Source of the DNA: Tenodera sinensis
Lineage: Eukaryota; Arthropoda; Insecta; Mantodea; Mantidae
Reading direction: 5' to 3'
Length of the DNA stretch: 64,000 nt
Assembly: GCA_030765045.1 (NCBI GenBank)
Contig: CM060967.1
Coordinates: 24,544,284-24,608,283, forward strand
The translations under genes and the position numbers were made by a program. Below are positions 47,926-60,079 of this stretch, one piece after another. Within the stretch, counting starts at the first letter, position 1. Each line of letters starts with the position of its first letter. The notes under the pieces were generated by a model. It was not told the DNA's origin. It ran no database searches and saw nothing but the letters and a program-made list of their open reading frames with translations.

Positions 47926-48780
47926 AAGAGAGATGAAGATATACTGCTAATTTGTGTGAACCAACAGATAATGTTTGGTGGAAGAGATTTGGAGAAGATA
48001 CGTATGAGAGATGTTTCGCAACTAGAAGAAAATAATGATAATAGAATAAGGTATGTTTTGATATTATTTGATAGAATGCAAAGAGTTAAAAGAAGTGGAC
48101 AGTGAACAGTTAAAGGAAGAAAAAATAAGGATGTGGGAATTTTACAACGAAATTAAGAAACAATGGTCAAGAAAAGTAAAAAAGCAAATAGGAAAGGAGC
48201 AAAAAAAACAAGAGGGAGGAGAATAATGAGAAAGTAGCTATTAAGGAGAAAGGAGAGAAAAAAGGAAAGGAATAAGGGCTAACTGAAAGCCAAAGGTCCA
48301 AGATACCAGGTACAAGGTATCACTTAATAAAAAGTAGAAAATCGGACACAATTTACACCAGAATTAAGCAGTTTTAGAACTTGGCCTAACTGTAGCAAAA
48401 ATTATATTTTTGTAAACATTTTATTCCAAGTTTAAGATTCATATTTGGAACGCGAAATTCATTTAAGTTCTATGCGGCACAGCGCCTTATTTACACTATC
48501 CACGATATACTTGTGTATACTGTTGTTATTTCTGTTAATTCTTAATTTGTTCTGTTATTTTCCTTATTTATATTATTTATCGCTGTTTTTAGACCGGTGT
48601 ACTTGTATCTAATTTATCATTTATGTTGCTTAGTTTTATAATTTTTATACTATTTCAATAGTTTATATCTCCGGCAAGCTACACATTTGTAAATAAAAAA
48701 TAAACTTCAAAGTAATTTCCATAGGATAAATTAGATGACGCCAGCGTCATTCATTTTGTAAACAAACAAATATTTATATT
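47926..48780. other. Unassigned; A-rich then T-rich, LINE-3'-UTR-like
   Basis: 47930-48250 is purine-rich with GAAGAAA-type sequence that would encode charged residues but is broken by stops. 48400-48710 is T-rich and ends TGTAAATAAAAAATAAAC, which resembles a retroposon 3' end with an AATAAA signal. The family is not recognised. Confidence 0.35.
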
Positions 48781-48850
48781 TAGTTTCGTATTTGCTTCAA
48801 TAAAGTATCTATATATTCATAACTTAAAAGTTTGAACCTTTGCAAGGTGA

Positions 48851-48858
48851 AAAAAAAG
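48851..48858 (-). terminator. Pol III T-run terminator of tRNA-His copy 1
   Basis: On the transcribed strand the trailer reads GTGGTAAACACTG, then TCACGGGAGAGGTC, then about eight T. Equivalent T runs of 6-8 lie at the same distance in all five copies. Confidence 0.85.
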
Positions 48859-48884
48859 ACCTCTCCCGTGACAGTGTTTACCAC

Positions 48885-48956
48885 TGCCGTGACCAGGATT
48901 CGAACCTGGGTTATTGCGGCCACAACGCAATGTCCTAACCACTAGACGATCACGGC
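48885..48956 (-). tRNA. tRNA-His(GUG): tRNA-His (GUG), copy 1
   Basis: The gene folds as a canonical cloverleaf: acceptor GCCGTGA/TCACGGC, D stem GTCT/GGAC, anticodon stem TTGCG/CGCAA with GTG at positions 34-36, T stem CCAGG/CCTGG with TTCGAAT loop. The A box (TAGTGGTTAGG) and B box (GGTTCGAATCC) are intact, and no CCA is encoded. The base 5' of G1 is A, so the essential G-1 of tRNA-His would be added after transcription, as known for eukaryotes (Thg1). The discriminator is A in the genome. A T run about 28 nt downstream is the expected Pol III terminator. It serves cytosolic translation of His codons. Confidence 0.97.
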
Positions 48957-50269
48957 TACTGAGAGGCGTTGAAGAAAGTGTTTCAGTAAATGAAGGTATT
49001 AGGAATCCCTCAAGCGTGGCTTTCTTTGTAACAAAAAAGAGATGGGGGAACTGTCAATAGATGCACAAGCTGGTCGGGGCGTCCGATTCTGCTTCCGCGA
49101 TTCATGTCCAAGTGGGTCATTTGGCACAAGTCTTCCAGTTATTCATTTTCACACAAAACTACACCATATCTGTGTCTTACAGAACGGCATTTCGTTCGTG
49201 AACATGTACTTCATATTTTTAACTTATTGAGGCACTTGATAAGTCGACAAATATGCAGCAAATTCACCTATCACCCAAAAGTGTTTAAGGGAACACCGAA
49301 GTGGTATTTTAGCCTGTGTAGTCTAAACAATCCATTTTTGGATTTTTATTGAAAAAATGCACCATACCTTAAAGAATATACCTCCGAAGAATATATTTGC
49401 CTTTTAAATGGGCAGGTCTTCGCCTTCCATTTCAACTTAGAACTCATTTTCCTCGGAAACGATTTTCTTGTTACATTCTCCTATTCAAAATCTATCTTCC
49501 CCCATAAAAATCTGGCTAGAAATTTTTCCCAATATAGTTCAGAATATGGATAGTAAAATTTGCAATTTTGATATTGTTGATATATTTTTAAAAAAATATA
49601 ACTAACATAGAATGCGCTGTTTTATGAAATTTTTACACTCTGCGGTATTAAAAATTGTTTTAAAAAACTATTTACTATATCAAAATGTCCTTCCGTTAAT
49701 TGGTTGCAAAGGTAATAAAAGATACAATTTTAAAATATAAACTCTCTTGTTCAACATCTGTTGGAGAAGATACATTTTGATTATACCCAGTAAAACTTAT
49801 ATAAATGAATTAACACTTCAGGAATGTAACTATATATTGGAATGAAATTTGGTATACAGATTTCTTTAGTTAATAATAATGACTGTGAAAAAAATTAAGT
49901 CTCTAATTTGAATACTTTACAAAATCACCTTTTTCATTTCGATGTATCCTTAAGTTCAACAAGATTTGTAAGGATTGTAATATAAAACTAGTTCCTCAAC
50001 GTAAAAAGTTTTCTTAATCAACAATTAAAGTATTTATTTGAATAGGTATATGTATGAATTACAGGATAAATTAAATAATTAATCCGTGTTTTGGTACAAA
50101 CAAAGAATATTGAAAACAGCACATAGATAATAAAATTCCTTAAATATTCCATCACTACCAACCTAAACAAAATACTATTTGTGTCCGGTTCAGTACTATT
50201 CGGGACTTATCAATCAGGTAATAATAACGGAAAAATACCTGCATTTTAATTAAGGAAAATTGTCTTTCT

Positions 50270-50490
50270 TTTTTGTGCACTTAACCATCTTTTTTAGATA
50301 TTCCTACTTACCCTGAATTTACCAGTACATACGCTTTTCTCAAAATACCTGCCGTCTTCTGCTCATTTAAATAAAACTGAATTCAAAGCCATCTAGCGAT
50401 CAGCTCTTAAGATTTCACTATCATTTAAACCTATCTAAAGTCATTTATATTTTTATTTATGAAAGATTATGCTAGAAGTATAAAAAGTCA
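50270..50490 (+). mobile_element. TCTCTA-like remnant in duplicon 1
   Basis: CTTAACCATCTTTTTTAG, CTTTTCTCAAAATACC, GAATTCAAAGCCATCTAGCG and ATCAGCTCTTAAGATTTCAC match in order the right-central part of the copy at 52065-52895. Only this portion is left in the first unit. Confidence 0.6.
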
Positions 50491-51081
50491 TTCAAATCTT
50501 ATAAGCATATTTGTTGCTCTTTTTGCCATTTCTGTGAACGTTAACTATAGCATTCTGGCACTTTGTGTTATATTGGTTAGATATTATTGTATACTTTCAT
50601 TTCGTTTTAGATTGTGAAACTTTTAGATCAGTTTTCAGGCATATTTACTCGTGTTAAAACATAAGTGTCATCTTATAGCTGAGTAAAAATAATAAACACA
50701 ATCACCGATTGCTTTCAGATCTATTTAATTAAGTATATGTAACACAAAAAGGACATAAATGGTGTTGGAATATCTGGAAACATTTCCAAAAATGTTTTGT
50801 TATTTATAAAAGATTACATTAGAAAATAAGATGGTAGAAGACCTAATCTGCTTAATAAGTCTACATAATGTTATACCATTAGCTCATATTTATTAGTTAT
50901 CTTTCATATATTTACTCCATAGGTCGCTTCTGACATTGTATATGGTTTCATTCTTCATATATACAGATCTTCCTATTTAGTTTCATGTCTACTTCACTAA
51001 AGGATCTATATATTCGTAACTTAAAATTTTGAACCGTTGCAAGTTGAAAAAAATGACCTCTCCCGTGACAGTGTTTCCCAC

Positions 51082-51153
51082 TGCCGTGACCAGGATTCGA
51101 ACCTGGGTTATTGCGGCCACAACGCAATGTCCTAACCACTAGACGATCACGGC
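51082..51153 (-). tRNA. tRNA-His(GUG): tRNA-His (GUG), copy 2
   Basis: The 71-nt body is identical to copy 1. The trailer hairpin keeps its CAGTG/CACTG stem but the loop is GGAAA (copies 1, 3 and 4 have GTAAA), as in copy 5. The T run is seven long (51048-51054, interrupted afterwards by CA). 80 bp of 5' flank match the other units with few changes. Confidence 0.97.
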
Positions 51154-52064
51154 TACTGAGAGGCGTTGAAGAAAGTGTTTCAGTAAATGTAGGTATTAGG
51201 AAGCCCTCAAGCGTGGCTGTCTTTGTAACAGAAACTTGGCAGGCGAACATCCTAAAACCTAAAACACACAAGAAGCAAAAATTGCAATAATAAACATGGC
51301 TGTGCAATGATATTTTAGCATTAATACCATTTATACAAATATGATAAAAAGCCCAATCCCAAAATCCAACAATAAATAGGCTTAGAAGAGGTAAATCGAA
51401 CAATAAAATTCATCCATATATGCAGAGAGCAAAATTGCCAAATGTCGATCAGGATATTAAAAATATCCTTTCATTATCAACCAAGTGTTGCTATTCTAGA
51501 CACTGTAATCAGCTTGATTGAAGTAGAGAAATGTGCATTTTATTCCCAATATTATTAATGGCTTACACCTTGCTAGGTTATTTTTATATTTGGATTCTAT
51601 GACATTTACAGAAAATTAAGTCAAAATTTTTAGTCAGTACATTTACAGAACTAAATTAAAGAAATAAGCAAATTTTAATGCTTTTGTACAGTTTCTTTTA
51701 TATTACATGAAAACCTCCGGTACTGGTTTTGAATAATAAGTTTGTGATCTGAATTTCTGTTTAACAATATGCTGTTCTTTAAAAATGATACAGCTGTATT
51801 AAATAATACTGCCGCTACAGTTGAAATGGCTATAAATTTGAATGTGAGCCCATTGCTGTGAATATCTGAATCTGTGAACATATCTGATTGCCTAATATAA
51901 ATAGAAATGCTCGCAATCTAGTGGTTAAACTACAAATGTTCTGAATGGTGATTTACAATGCTATTCTGTTGATATCACTATCTTTATGCGTTAAATCCTT
52001 AAAATATTTGTATATATTAGGCCGTTCAAAATAGAAGCATTTCAGGTAAATAATCTACTTTCTC

Positions 52065-52895
52065 TATACATACCAAAGTATGTGGTCAAAAGTGTTGAAT
52101 TTGACCTTGGATTTGAGGGGAAATCACGTTTTGAGACCCAGTGAACCCAAATAAAACGTGTTTAATCTCTCTGCACGCTTAGATTTAATGAATTACATAC
52201 AATTCGATGTCGAAATTTCACAGAAAATACATTTTTAGGGCGCGGAATCCAAAAAAGCATTTTAAACAAGGTACTTTTGTGTGTGTTGTGCGTGTGCGTG
52301 CGTGTGCGCAGCATTTTTCAAAATGCCTACTATAGGGTAAATACCAAACATGTTCCAATATACAACTATAAAATTTTTAAATAGTTCCCACACTTCTAAA
52401 TTACTTTTACATGGAAATTTTATGTGATATATTACTTTTTTTTTTTTTTTTTTTTTCAAAAATAACGCTAATGATTTTTATTAGTTTTTCCTTGAAATCC
52501 CGTTCGTTCCGAATGACCTTTGCATTATTGGTAAATCGTAAAAAATAGGCAAAATCTTACTGTACAAAAACGTAAGCGCTCGTTAAAGCATACAAATTAT
52601 CTTTTTTTGTGTAGCTAACCATTTTTTAAGCTAGCCCTTATCGTGGATTTTGCAACAATTATACTTTTCTCAAGAGGAAAGTCGTTATTCGTTTTTTCCA
52701 GTTCTGTTTATGCAAAGATAACTTTAATTTCAAAGCCCTCACATAGCGATCAGCTCTTAATCATCGTTTAAGTCTACGGTATTCCCCTGTTGCTTTTGTA
52801 TTCACAAAAAAATGAATAAAAAATTTCTATAAACGTGAATCTGTTAGCATGAAGCAGACAGAAGTAGAGAAAGTTATGTGAGTGCTTAAATCACA
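52065..52895 (+). mobile_element. TCTCTA element, diverged full-length copy in duplicon 2
   Basis: The left end is CTACTTTCTCTATACATACC. The GT zone is short (TGTGTGTGTTGTGCGTGTGCG), and an internal T run lies at 52437-52457. The control block TTTGCATTATTGGTAAATCG follows. The right end is AGTAGAGAAAGT, then TATGTGAGTGCTTAAATCACAT, in which ATGTG/CACAT can still pair with a longer loop. It is far more diverged than copies elsewhere, consistent with presence before the duplications. Confidence 0.85.
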
Positions 52896-53775
52896 TTTAT
52901 CTCTGTTGTTATTGCCATGTTTATTATTGTCATTTTGGCTATTACTTCTGTTAATGTTACATCTGTTGTTCTGTTAATTGTATTAATGTTAGTTTGTATA
53001 CTTTTATTTCATTTTAGGATGTGAAACTTCGAAATCAATTTTCAGGAATCTGTTGTTGTTAGCTAATGCTGGATTTCTGAAAATGAAGTCATTAATCCTC
53101 TTGCTCTCCAATATAAAGAGAGAAATAGCAGTAATAGTAACCGCTTTTTAGAGAGCACCATATTTTTATGTTATTTTCAGGAATATTTATTACAGTAAAA
53201 GCGCTTAAAGTTAACTTAAAATCATCTCAAGACTAAGCATAAAGTAATAAACCTAATCGCAGATGTTTTTTAGGATCTGTATAACCATGTATACGTAAAA
53301 AAAACAAAATGGTTTTGAAATATCTGTAACAAAATCTCAAAACAAAATGTGCTTTGTTGTTTATGAAAGATATATTAGGAAAGAATATGATGGAAGGGTT
53401 TAGGTTTGTGCTTAAGAAGTCCACAAAATCTTACTCTATTCGGCTTATATGTATCGCCCTTGTTGCGTATATTTACTCAGTAAGTTATTCCTATGAAGGT
53501 ATTTGAGAAAATGCACTAAATGAGAGGAAGTTGTGTAAAAAGTGACACACACACAATGTGCAGAGTTGCCAGATTGTTTTCGAAAAATTAAAATATGTCC
53601 ATAGAAACTGGTGAGGACAAAGATGTAAATGTCAGATACAAAATGTGGTCCAATTACCAAGATCTACCGCTGGTTTAAATTAATGTAGTGACTTCCATGC
53701 GGTATATTCCTAACTTGAACTTTCGAAGCATTCATGGTTGAAAAAAATGACCTCTCCCCTGACAGTGTTTACCAC

Positions 53776-53847
53776 TGCCGTGACCAGGATTCGAACCTGG
53801 GTTATTGCGGCCACAACGCAATGTCCTAACCACTAGACGATCACGGC
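53776..53847 (-). tRNA. tRNA-His(GUG): tRNA-His (GUG), copy 3
   Basis: The body is identical to the other four. The trailer reads GTGGTAAACACTGTCAGGGG, so the duplicated acceptor-like segment GTCACGGG has one change here. The T run is ATTTTTTT-type at 53745-53751. The 5' flank has CCGAGAGGCG for TGAGAGGCG. Confidence 0.97.
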
Positions 53848-55009
53848 TACCGAGAGGCGTTGAAGAAAGTGTTTCAGTAAATGAAGGTATTAGGAAGCCC
53901 TCAAGCGTGGCGTTTGTCTGTGAAAAAAACTGGAGTGTTAGAATTGTCAACAGATACACAAGCATCCCAGGAATTTCAGTTCTCCATCCGGAGTTCGATA
54001 CTCGCACCTATTGTTTAGGCCATAGCTCTCCAACTTATTTATCTTCACCCTCAACTACCCCATGCTGACATAGCTGTGTGTTATATATTTGAATATTTCA
54101 ATTACAAGCAGGAACAACGACATTTTCAGCATTAATACTCGTTTATATGAGATTGGATATATAGAAATAAAATTTTGGACTTTATAATCATGTTTACTAC
54201 AGCAGAAAAGCACCTCCGTTGTATTATCCTAATAAAATGGTTTATAACAATAGAAACTTCGCAAAAATATGTTTCTTTTGCACACATACGATATACAGAA
54301 TTTCGCCACAGCATGGAATGTTATTTTGATATTTTGATTCTTATAACATTTACAGAAAAACTAACTTATAATATTTGAACTTAATATATTTATAGAACTA
54401 AATTAAAGAAACACAGATTTTAATACAATTATTTTACACTAAACGAAAATCTTCATCTGTACGGGTATGAAGAATAACTTACTTAACAAATCTGAATTTA
54501 TGTTTAGCAATTTGCAGTTATTTAAAGGTGATGGAATTGTATTAAATAGCACTTAACGCTGCAGTAAATTCAAGTAAAATATTGCTTGGGCTGAATCTAC
54601 CCTCATTGCTGTGAATATTTGAATTTTTATGAACAAATTTGGAGGTTTACTTCTGGGTTATCTGTAGAGCTAGGACAAATATCCTTTTGCATGCAATGTG
54701 TGCGCCCCAGGGGATGACGCAGGTAACCTGGAGCTGTAAACGTGATAGTCAGAGCGTAACGAGAAATCTAATTTAAAAATAGACGTTACAGATACAGGTG
54801 TTGCGGTATCTTATCATTCTGTTTCGTTGTCAAGTAGTTTACTGTATGAAGTTTTTAAACACAGGATGGTTTAACTTGGAAAATAATTTATAAAACTGTA
54901 TATTAGTATATATCATTTTACATGGATGTTGTAAGAGTGGCTAGCAAAAAGACACACTACGGCGACAACTGAAATAATTGCTGTCATCTCTGAGAGGAAA
55001 CTGCAGCGT

Positions 55010-55355
55010 GTGATCGCAAGGCATAGACAAAATCTCATTGCCAAAAATATAGAACTCTTTAAAGCACACAATTTAATTTTTTTACAGCTAACCATTGTGA
55101 ATTTTCCAACTATACTCATCTCAAGTGTGAAACCCGTATTCTTCCCCCTCCTGTTCATACAAAGGGAACTGAATTTCAAACCCTTACATAGCGACCAGTG
55201 CTCAAGATTTCATTATCGCTGAAGTTTACTGCTTTTCCTTATTGGCATTGCATTCACAAAGAAATATGTGACAGAACTATTTCTATAAATGTCTATCTGG
55301 GCCTAAAGGAAGCAAATAGCAGTAGATACAGAAGGTCATGCAAGTATAGAAGTCA
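55010..55355 (+). mobile_element. TCTCTA-like right half in duplicon 3
   Basis: It begins at CGTGTGATCGCAAGGCATAG and reads ACAAAATCTCATTGCCAAAAAT, CAGCTAACCATTGTGAATTTT, CCCTTACATAGCGACCAGTGC and GCAGTAGATACAGAAGGTCAT. The left part is missing, which accounts for the shorter unit. Confidence 0.75.
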
Positions 55356-55753
55356 GTGTTTTCGTTTTAGGTTGTAAAACTTCCATATCAATTTTATTAA
55401 TATCATTTTATGGCTTCACTATAAGTAATAAACATAATCCCTGGTATTTTTAGGATTTGTATTAGAAAAGAAAATGGTCGATGAACTTATGTTTCTCTTT
55501 AATTTAACACATTACACCCATTTGCTAATATTTATTATCTATGTTGTCTATATTTACTATATAAGCCGTTTTTGTGAGTATATTTAAGAACAGGCAATAA
55601 GGAGGGAATATATAATAGTTTCGTTTTACATGTATACAAATCGTTCTATTAGCTTGATATTTCTTTCACAAAAGCATCTATATATTCATAAATTTAAGGT
55701 TCGAAATTTTAAAAAGTGAAAAAAAAGACCTCTCCCGTGACAGTGTTTACCAC

Positions 55754-55825
55754 TGCCGTGACCAGGATTCGAACCTGGGTTATTGCGGCCACAACGCAAT
55801 GTCCTAACCACTAGACGATCACGGC
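55754..55825 (-). tRNA. tRNA-His(GUG): tRNA-His (GUG), copy 4
   Basis: The body is identical to the others. The trailer is as in copy 1 (loop GTAAA, intact GTCACGGG), and the T run is eight long at 55721-55728. The 5' flank carries GGAGCTGAGGAAAGTC in place of GGCGTTGAAGAAAGTG, so this unit and unit 5 (GGAGTTGAGAAAAGTG) may be closest. Confidence 0.97.
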
Positions 55826-56839
55826 TACTGAGAGGAGCTGAGGAAAGTCTTTCAGTAAATGTAGGTATTAAGAATCCCTCAAGCGTGGCTTTCTTTGTAA
55901 CAAAAAACTGGAATGAGAGAACTTTCACAGATGCATAAGCATGGTCGAGGCATCCGGTTCGATGTTCGGAACTGTTGTTTACGTCATTTGAAGTAAATCT
56001 CCCAGTTATTCACTTCCACCCTCAAGTACGCCTTGATGACGTAACTATGACTTATAGACGGCCTAGCTTAAGAAGCTAGCTATAGTTTCTTCATTTCATT
56101 CGAAAACACTTAATCTATATAAAATATATATTTGAAACAAAATTGGACAAAAATTGTAGTATCAAAACTCCAACAAGAAAGAGACTTGAAGAGGTAAATC
56201 AATTATTCTTCCATATATACAGAGAACAAAAACAAAATGTCATGTAGATAATAGATAATAGAATTCCTATCATTACCAACCACTGTTTTGTCTTTCTGGA
56301 CTTTGTAATCAGCCTGACTAAAATAGAAAGGCAATTCCATTTTATTATCTGAATGAAATGGTTTATAATAATAGAAATGCTCCAAATAAATTGTGTATAT
56401 TTTCTGTATACATACGATCTGCAGAATGGAATGGATTTTTATAACATTTACAAAAAGATACCTTCAAATATTTTTACTTAGCACTTTTACAGAACTAAAT
56501 TAAATAGACCGATAATAATTCAATTAGTTTACGCTAACCGAAATCTTTCTCTGTACAGGTGTGAAGAATATGAGACGTTGCAAATCTAAATTATATTTAG
56601 CAATATACAGTTTTTTTTAATGGTGGAATTGTGTTAAACAGCACTAGTAAACTCCTGCAAAATATTACTTGGCCTGAGTGATCGCATCTGGCTGTCTTCT
56701 ATGAACACAAATACTTCCTATCTAACGCTAAAATTCCAAATGCTTTGCAAGATTTGAGGTGACTATCCTAAAACACTTACCCTATATCTGCTATTTCAAA
56801 ATATAAACATTTCACATAATATGAACCATATTACTTAGC

Positions 56840-57059
56840 TACCTGGAGTAAGCAGGGAAGGTATTCTATTCCACCCAAAAACTCTACATATATCTATATT
56901 TAAACTGAAAAAACAATGAAAATCTCTTAAATATATGCTACCCATGTTGGTTAACTGAAAGCATTGCATTTTACCCAAAAGTTCGATCACTAGATTTCAG
57001 CAGATATGTATGTTTTAAGGAACCTCTATCTAAAAAAAATTTTAAAAAGTTTCGCACGA

Positions 57060-57158
<99 letters not shown>

Positions 57159-57765
57159 CGGGCGCGAGTATCTATGTGACCTCCTTCTGTCTGTAAACAG
57201 CACAAGTAAAAACCAAAAGTCGGTTAAACATCAAATATGTTCCAATGATGCAACAATAATATTCTTTAATATTTCCCCCATCTCAAACGAACCTTTTATT
57301 GTATTTTTTCGAACATGTTTTCTCAAAAATAGCAATAACGATTTTAGTTGATTTACTCCTAAAATCCTCTTCATTATGAATTAGTCTTGCATAACTGGTA
57401 AACCGTAGGAGATACACAAAATATTAATAAACAAAAATATAGTTTTCGTTAAAGCACAAAATCCCTTTTTTTATGCAATCAACCAGTTTTAATATGTTCT
57501 TTGCTATTGTGAATTTTCCAATAATAAAATATTCTCAAATGGGAAGTCTTTCTCACTCTCCTCTCCTGTTCGTGTAAAGAAAGCTGAATTTCAAGCCATT
57601 ACACAGCTATTCGCTCTTGAGATTCCACTATCATTCAAGCTTACTGTATTCCACTATTCTCATTGTAGCTAAAAGGAAATATGTAATAAAAATATTTCTA
57701 AGAATGTCTATCTAGATTTCCATGAAGGATGTAGAAGTATAGAAAGTCATGCGAGTGTAGAAATT
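56840..57765 (+). mobile_element. TCTCTA-like diverged copy in duplicon 4
   Basis: The left 12-mer is unrecognisable, but GGTATTCTATTCCACCCAAAA follows as expected. A large GT tract (57062-57155), AGTCGGTTAAACATCAAATATG and GCATAACTGGTAAACCGTAG follow, with a right end reading AGTATAGAAAGT, ATGCGAGTGTAG. A partial duplicate of the left segment (CATTTTACCCAAAAGTTCGAT at 56968) follows the first. Confidence 0.82.
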
Positions 57766-58470
57766 CTTTTTTTTTTTCCTTTCTTCTGTTGTAATTGTTA
57801 TGTGTGTTATTGTTCTTTTGTTATTCTTGTTAATTATGTTCTGTTGATTTTATTACTGTTATATGAGTTGATATTGATAAGTTTATATATTTTTGTTACC
57901 TTTTAGGTTATGAAACCTAACCAAACCAATTTTCTAGAATATTTCTTTCGGTGAGAGCGCTAAAACTTTATAATATTATAATCTTATGGCTGAGCTAAGA
58001 GTAATAAACATAAGCGATGATATTTTTAAGGTTTGTGAACTAACGCACTTTAAGTAAAACAAAAGCAACAAAATGGTTTTGAAATATATGTGGCAAAATT
58101 TCAAAAACTTATTTTTTGTTTATGAAAGATTATATAAGAAGATAAGTGGTAAGCGAGTTTATGTTTTTGTTGAATATGTCCGGAAAATCTTACCCCCATT
58201 TGCTTGTATATATTACCTATGTTTCTTATAGTTACTTTTATTTTAATGTTTAATCTGTGTGCCGCCTTTAACATTGAAGTTTATATCGGCGGCTTTTAAC
58301 CTTTTGGAACAATAGCAGAACGTTATATGCTGTTTTAATTTTGCCATTATAATCAACCTCCGCATTTAGCTTGACATTTGCTTCAAAGAACCATCTATAT
58401 ATTCATAACTTGAAAGTTTGAAGCGTTGAGAGATGAAAAAAATGACCTCTCCCGTGACAGTGTTTCCCAC

Positions 58471-58542
58471 TGCCGTGACCAGGATTCGAACCTGGGTTAT
58501 TGCGGCCACAACGCAATGTCCTAACCACTAGACGATCACGGC
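58471..58542 (-). tRNA. tRNA-His(GUG): tRNA-His (GUG), copy 5
   Basis: The body is identical to the others. The trailer loop is GGAAA as in copy 2, the GTCACGGG segment is intact, and a T run of seven lies at 58437-58443. The 5' flank is CGAGAGGAGTTGAG. It is the first gene of the array in the direction of transcription. The duplicon stops at about 58745, where a plus-strand TCTCTA element begins. Confidence 0.97.
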
Positions 58543-58745
58543 TAACGAGAGGAGTTGAGAAAAGTGTTTCAGTAAATGAAGGTATTAGGAACAGCTCAAG
58601 CGTGGCTTTCTTTGTAACAAAAACTGAACTTTCAGAGTCGTTAATAGATATATCGGTATGGTCAGAGCGTCCACATCTCCATCCGGAGTTCGAGACCCGG
58701 AACTTCTGTCCAGGCCGTTTGAGATAACTCTGCCACTTTTCCATC

Positions 58746-59369
58746 TTCACCCTCAGCGTAAGCCAAAAGTGAAAAGTCGGTTAGAAACCAAAGTTTGTAT
58801 TTAAGTTTAATATCTTTCAAAGATGTGACACGAAGATTTGAAATAGTCCTTCACCCTAAACTATCCTTTACACCGTAAATGTTTCGACAACTTTGATTTT
58901 CTTAAAGACGAATCAATCGATTTTGATTAAAATGCCCCATGATTAAGTTATTTTTATGGAAAGTGAAATATACTTTGAATTTTCTGACCATAGGCCACGT
59001 ACTCTTGATGACCCTTGTACAAGTGGAAAACTGTAGGAGACAGAGCAAATCCTGCTAAACAAAAAATGTAGATTTTGTTAAAACACAGTATGTATCCAAA
59101 TGCATTTTTTGAGTGACCAATTTAGAAGGTATTACTTGTCATTTGCGAAAGTTTTGCAATACTCACACTTTTCTTTATTTCTAATATAATCTTTGATAAG
59201 AAAGAAAAAATTTTAAGGATACGAGTAGATTTTAAAGAAATGATAGGGAAATAGGTAAAAGGTTTATACGAGTATAGGTTAAAATCAATGCATACTATAG
59301 GAATAAGAGTTTGTAAAAATGGTTAGTGGAACAGTAGAGAAAGTCATGTGAGTGCAATACATCAGATTT
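58746..59369 (+). mobile_element. TCTCTA element, left end missing
   Basis: It starts within GCCAAAAGTGAAAAGTCGGTT, contains the usual blocks with moderate divergence, and ends AGTAGAGAAAGT, ATGTGAGTGCAATACAT, CAGATTT. The hairpin keeps a G-T wobble. Confidence 0.88.
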
Positions 59370-60079
59370 ATTTGTGGATAGGTTCTAACAAAGATGATAC
59401 TTTATTATACATAAAGGGAAAATGTAGCAATTGTATAGAGGCGTGATTTACGACAACTAATTTAGTTTGAAGCCAAAGTGCAAAGTTTGCAGTTTACAGG
59501 CAGATACAATCTCTAACAGCCCCAGCATCTATAGATGTAACTTTTGTAGTTTTATGATAACGTAAATCATTAAGGATTTGTAAAGCACATAAATTTATTC
59601 CGTTGTTTTAGTAATCTTGCAACGGTATATAAAATATAGGTTATGGAATGAAACAAACAACTTCTTTATTTACTCTTGGTTAGGTTTGCAGTATCTATCT
59701 GTTACAGCCACCAGTTATTAAATGAATTATTGACGCTTGGGGCGAAGTTACGGGAAAACGATACACATATTTCATTAGAGAGCTCTCCCGAACAGAACGA
59801 TTATTTAACCTTAAAATATAATTAAAACAAATGCATTATCAGTTTCGTTGTTCGACACCATAGAATTGTAGTTATACATTAGAACTAGTGACGTGTCTTT
59901 CTGAAATATAAACATATTACAGAGCTATGCGAATGAAACAATTAAAAAGCTATATTAATAACCTTTACCTGTATATGGTATCCACCATATACCAACTCTC
60001 AGGATTCAAAACCAGCTTCAGGGGGAAATAAATTTAGCTGGAAAGGTTGAAGTTCGACTGCCTTTTATCAATTGTTTTT
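59370..60079. other. Unassigned stretch
   Basis: No gene or repeat recognised. Confidence 0.45.

Larger units (their letters stand above)
48781..58745 (-). repeat. Tandem duplicon array carrying tRNA-His
   Basis: Five repeats of one unit, with gene-to-gene distances of 2197, 2694, 1978 and 2717 bp. Shared parts in plus-strand order: about 105 bp ending in CTATATATTCATAACTTAAA and GAAAAAAA; the tRNA gene; about 80 bp (GAGAGGCGTTGAAGAAAGTG, GGTATTAGGAAxxCCTCAAG, GTGGCTTTCTTTGTAAC); a spacer with CAGAACTAAATTAAA; a diverged plus-strand TCTCTA-like copy; then TTAGGxTGTGAAACTT and TAATAAACATAATC blocks. The long units (2.7 kb) look complete; the short ones lack most of the TCTCTA 5' part. Spacers are well diverged, so the duplications are old. 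Confidence 0.9.

Noticed and set aside
50948..51403. A 151-codon minus frame, the longest in the window, and relatives at 53732, 55686 and 58403 sharing DRLVVRTLRCGRNNPGSNPG.
   Set aside because: The shared part is the tRNA-His gene and its flanks read as protein. Conservation is explained by the tRNA.
48885..58542. The tRNA-His copies as heads of a SINE family.
   Set aside because: All five bodies are identical and fold perfectly, the T-run terminator is close, there is no A-rich or LINE-like tail, and homology extends for kilobases on both sides as in segmental duplication.
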